In this document: positions 24,586-25,854 of the stretch, one piece after another
How the letters are laid out: each line of letters begins with the position of its first letter
Position numbering within the stretch: position 1 is the stretch's first letter
IMG/VR virus record: IMGVR_UViG_3300030061_002585
Span: 4,695 to 30,548 of that record
Source: a virus
Reading direction: 5' to 3' (one strand)
DNA length: 25,854 nucleotides
The notes under the pieces: model-generated
The model's database searches: none
What the model was told of the DNA's origin: nothing
Seen by the model: the letters and a program-made list of their open reading frames with translations, nothing else
Program-made: the position numbers and the translations under genes

Positions 24586-24798
24586 CTACTTAACTTCTTT
24601 ACCACCAGTTTTGTTAGATGATACAGCAGCTACATTCATTCCATCTTCTAATGTATAATCATCAGATACTACAGTTCTGTTTACATTAATAGTATGAGTT
24701 TGTAGGTCAAGCTCACGTCTTAATGAACCAACAGTTGTTGATGTAACTTCAGTTTCTGCAAATGAAGATGAATTGTTTAATAAGTTAATCTTTGGCAT
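24586..24798 (-). CDS. Ubiquitin/ThiS-like beta-grasp protein precursor
   Basis: 70 residues, preceded by AGGAGG at ideal spacing. The second half follows the ThiS/MoaD/ubiquitin pattern: a helix (VGSLRRELDL, about 23-32), a strand with INVNRTVV, then YTLEDGMNVAAVS, where ThiS-like proteins have LxDGDxVxxV. It ends SNKTGGKEVK. The Gly-Gly at 65-66, followed by four extra residues, is the form of a precursor that a protease must trim to expose GG for adenylation. The JAB protease and E1-like enzyme are encoded just downstream with an E2-like protein, which supports a protein modifier rather than only a sulfur carrier. It is shorter than ubiquitin (76) and close to ThiS in length. The N-terminal strand is less clear. 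Confidence 0.78.
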   Translation of the reverse strand: MPKINLLNNSSSFAETEVTSTTVGSLRRELDLQTHTINVNRTVVSDDYTLEDGMNVAAVSSNKTGGKEVK

Positions 24799-24806
24799 AA
24801 TGCCTC

Positions 24807-24965
24807 CTATTTATCTTTTTTATTGTTTAAGTTTCTATCACGAACTAGGTTTTTCCATTCTTTCTTAGCAATGTAAGCCCAGTCTCCAGAAGCCACTTTC
24901 ATCTCAGCAGCTCCATCATTTGTCCTAACTATTTTGCTAGTGGTCATTGATTTTATACATTTCAT
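24807..24965 (-). CDS. Small conserved phage protein
   Basis: 52 residues, started by ATG after GGGAGGTATT and ending eight bases before the ubiquitin-like gene. The body KIVRTNDGAAEMKVASGDWAYIAKKEWKNLVRD matches a short phage protein type I recognise, in which a small beta unit (xxVRV...) is followed by a V/A-x-S-G-x-W/A-x-Y-x-x-K-x-E-W motif. Its function is unknown. It is placed to be co-translated with the ubiquitin-like gene, so it is worth considering as a substrate or partner, but nothing in its sequence shows this. Confidence 0.65.
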   Translation of the reverse strand: MKCIKSMTTSKIVRTNDGAAEMKVASGDWAYIAKKEWKNLVRDRNLNNKKDK

Positions 24966-24974
24966 AATACCTCC

Positions 24975-25457
24975 CTAACCTATTTTGAATCCACCAGAAT
25001 ATCTGGCAAACTCAGCAAAATTCTTAACATTGTCTATATTAAATGGGTAGTTAGACATAAATTTGACATCTTTTTCTTCAGAATCTTCAAGTTCTTTACG
25101 TTCTTTCTCATATTCTTCAGCATATATCTTTACTTTACCTTCATTTAATAGTTCTTCCAACTTATCAGCTATTTTTACAGCCTTTTCTTTAGATATTTCA
25201 TGAAAATCATTATAACTACCACGTTCCATGTCTTGTAATGATAAAATATCTTCACATTCTTGACATATATAAGTCCATAATGGTCTCCAATACCACACAT
25301 TGTTTCTAAAGTAAGCTCCAGGTGTATTTTCTATCCAAGCCCAATAAGCTTTCCACGATTGTTTACTGCCATCCCCGTCCCATGGACTACTTGTGGGTTC
25401 ATCGCACGGAACAGAGTCGGGATGACACGGCTTTATACCAGATAAATCAAAGCCCAT
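24975..25457 (-). CDS. Conserved phage hypothetical protein
   Basis: 160 residues. The N-terminal half contains MGFDLSGIKP, then GAYFRNNVWYWRPLWTYIC (about 47-65), a pattern I recognise from uncharacterised proteins of many phages. C65 and C68 with the earlier C11 and C18 might bind a metal. The C-terminal half is charged and helical (EEYEKERKELEDSEEKDV). The ATG overlaps the stop of the membrane-protein gene as TAATG. No enzymatic activity can be assigned. It is an early-region gene by orientation and neighbours. Confidence 0.6.
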   Translation of the reverse strand: MGFDLSGIKPCHPDSVPCDEPTSSPWDGDGSKQSWKAYWAWIENTPGAYFRNNVWYWRPLWTYICQECEDILSLQDMERGSYNDFHEISKEKAVKIADKLEELLNEGKVKIYAEEYEKERKELEDSEEKDVKFMSNYPFNIDNVKNFAEFARYSGGFKIG

Positions 25458-25675
25458 TATTTACGTGTTTTCCTACATCTATTAGACATCCAATAGCCTA
25501 TTAGACTTAAAACTATAACTGACTCAAAAGTGTGGTCTTGAATCCAGTGTTTAAATGGCCACCACAAGTATGAATTATATGAGAATACGTTTCTAATCAA
25601 CATATAAGTCACAAAAGTCATACTAAATGACCAAGTATATTTAATCCAGGGTACTATATTGCTTAAATGCTTCAT
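25457..25675 (-). CDS. Small membrane protein, two predicted transmembrane helices
   Basis: 72 residues, started after GTGGAGGATAA. Two hydrophobic segments, about residues 10-31 (rich in Trp, Phe, Tyr, Met and Thr) and 50-65 (VIVLSLIGYW), flank a short polar loop (FKHWIQDHT). The tail is basic (NRCRKTRK), predicting both ends on the cytoplasmic side. The size and two-helix layout are compatible with a holin, but it lies among early genes and no endolysin is nearby, so a membrane-acting early protein is equally likely. The stop overlaps the next gene by one base. Confidence 0.6.
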   Translation of the reverse strand: MKHLSNIVPWIKYTWSFSMTFVTYMLIRNVFSYNSYLWWPFKHWIQDHTFESVIVLSLIGYWMSNRCRKTRK

Positions 25676-25694
25676 TTATCCTCCACATTTATTG

Positions 25695-25854
25695 TTAAAA
25701 GTTACCATCTGCCACCTGCATACATTGCAAGCTCAGACCATTTCTCCACATATCAACTACTTGATTTCTATCATCAAATACATATTTAACGTCATATCTA
25801 TTTTCTATTTGACTGTTGTATATATCATATTTAACATAGCAATCCTTACGATGA
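25695..25854 (-). CDS. Polynucleotide 3'-phosphatase/5'-kinase, C-terminal fragment
   Basis: Only the last 53 residues lie in the window; the start is beyond the right edge. The sequence VKYVFDDRNQVVDMWRNGLS, then LQCMQVADGNF and a stop, is the C-terminal segment of HAD-type phosphatases of the T4 PseT family, with the DD-R-x-QVV-x-MWR element followed by a Cys/Gln-Val-Ala-x-Gly-x-Phe end. Such enzymes remove 3'-phosphates from nucleic acid ends, often fused to a 5'-kinase, and repair RNA or DNA during infection. Whether the kinase half is present cannot be seen. It appears to be an upstream member of the same - strand operon. Confidence 0.75.
   Translation of the reverse strand, partial: HRKDCYVKYDIYNSQIENRYDVKYVFDDRNQVVDMWRNGLSLQCMQVADGNF

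Overview
The window is part of an AT-rich tailed-phage genome, cut at both ends. It has no bacterial housekeeping genes, is tightly packed with overlapping genes, and has two blocks of opposite orientation that converge at 15586/15587. Three features support a dsDNA phage: giant virion-type proteins, a phage-style replication and recombination module, and many very small early-type genes. The base composition and the giant-protein architecture recall uncultured marine podovirus-like phages. That is an inference, and no host can be named from the sequence. No stretch longer than 300 bases lacks a gene.

Left block (17-15586, + strand). In order: a small protein with a nucleotidyltransferase motif, a protein cysteine-rich at both ends, a charged coiled-coil protein, then three giant proteins of 1957, 1054 and 961 residues in near-continuous reading. 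I read these as internal or ejected virion proteins. The C-terminus of the 1957-residue protein and the N-terminal third of the 1054-residue protein together carry motifs expected of a two-barrel RNA polymerase: two spaced lysines, then NRxP, then DYDYDK. If right, this is a virion-packaged RNA polymerase split between two overlapping genes, in the same order as cellular beta and beta-prime.

Right block (15587-25854, - strand, read right to left). It starts with the C-terminal end of a polynucleotide 3'-phosphatase, a two-helix membrane protein, a conserved phage hypothetical and a 52-residue protein. Next comes the most striking cassette (24798-21148): a ubiquitin/ThiS-like protein ending in GG plus four residues, an E2-like protein with an HPxV...VC active-site motif, a JAB/JAMM metalloprotease, and a ThiF/E1-like adenylating enzyme. 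This looks like a complete phage-encoded ubiquitin-like processing, conjugation and deconjugation system. It is followed by a recombination and replication module: a Sak4-like RecA ATPase that appears circularly permuted (Walker A at the C-terminus), an ssDNA-binding-like protein, an archaeo-eukaryotic primase fused to a DnaB-like helicase, a winged-helix protein, a PD-(D/E)xK nuclease and several small unknowns.

Five of the few untranslated gaps in the right block (near 17040, 19645, 21090, 22840 and 24540) each hold an inverted repeat of 7-10 bp. In four of them further hairpins are nested inside. This suggests a recurring structured RNA or DNA element that punctuates the early transcript. 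No tRNA, rRNA, CRISPR array or insertion sequence was seen.
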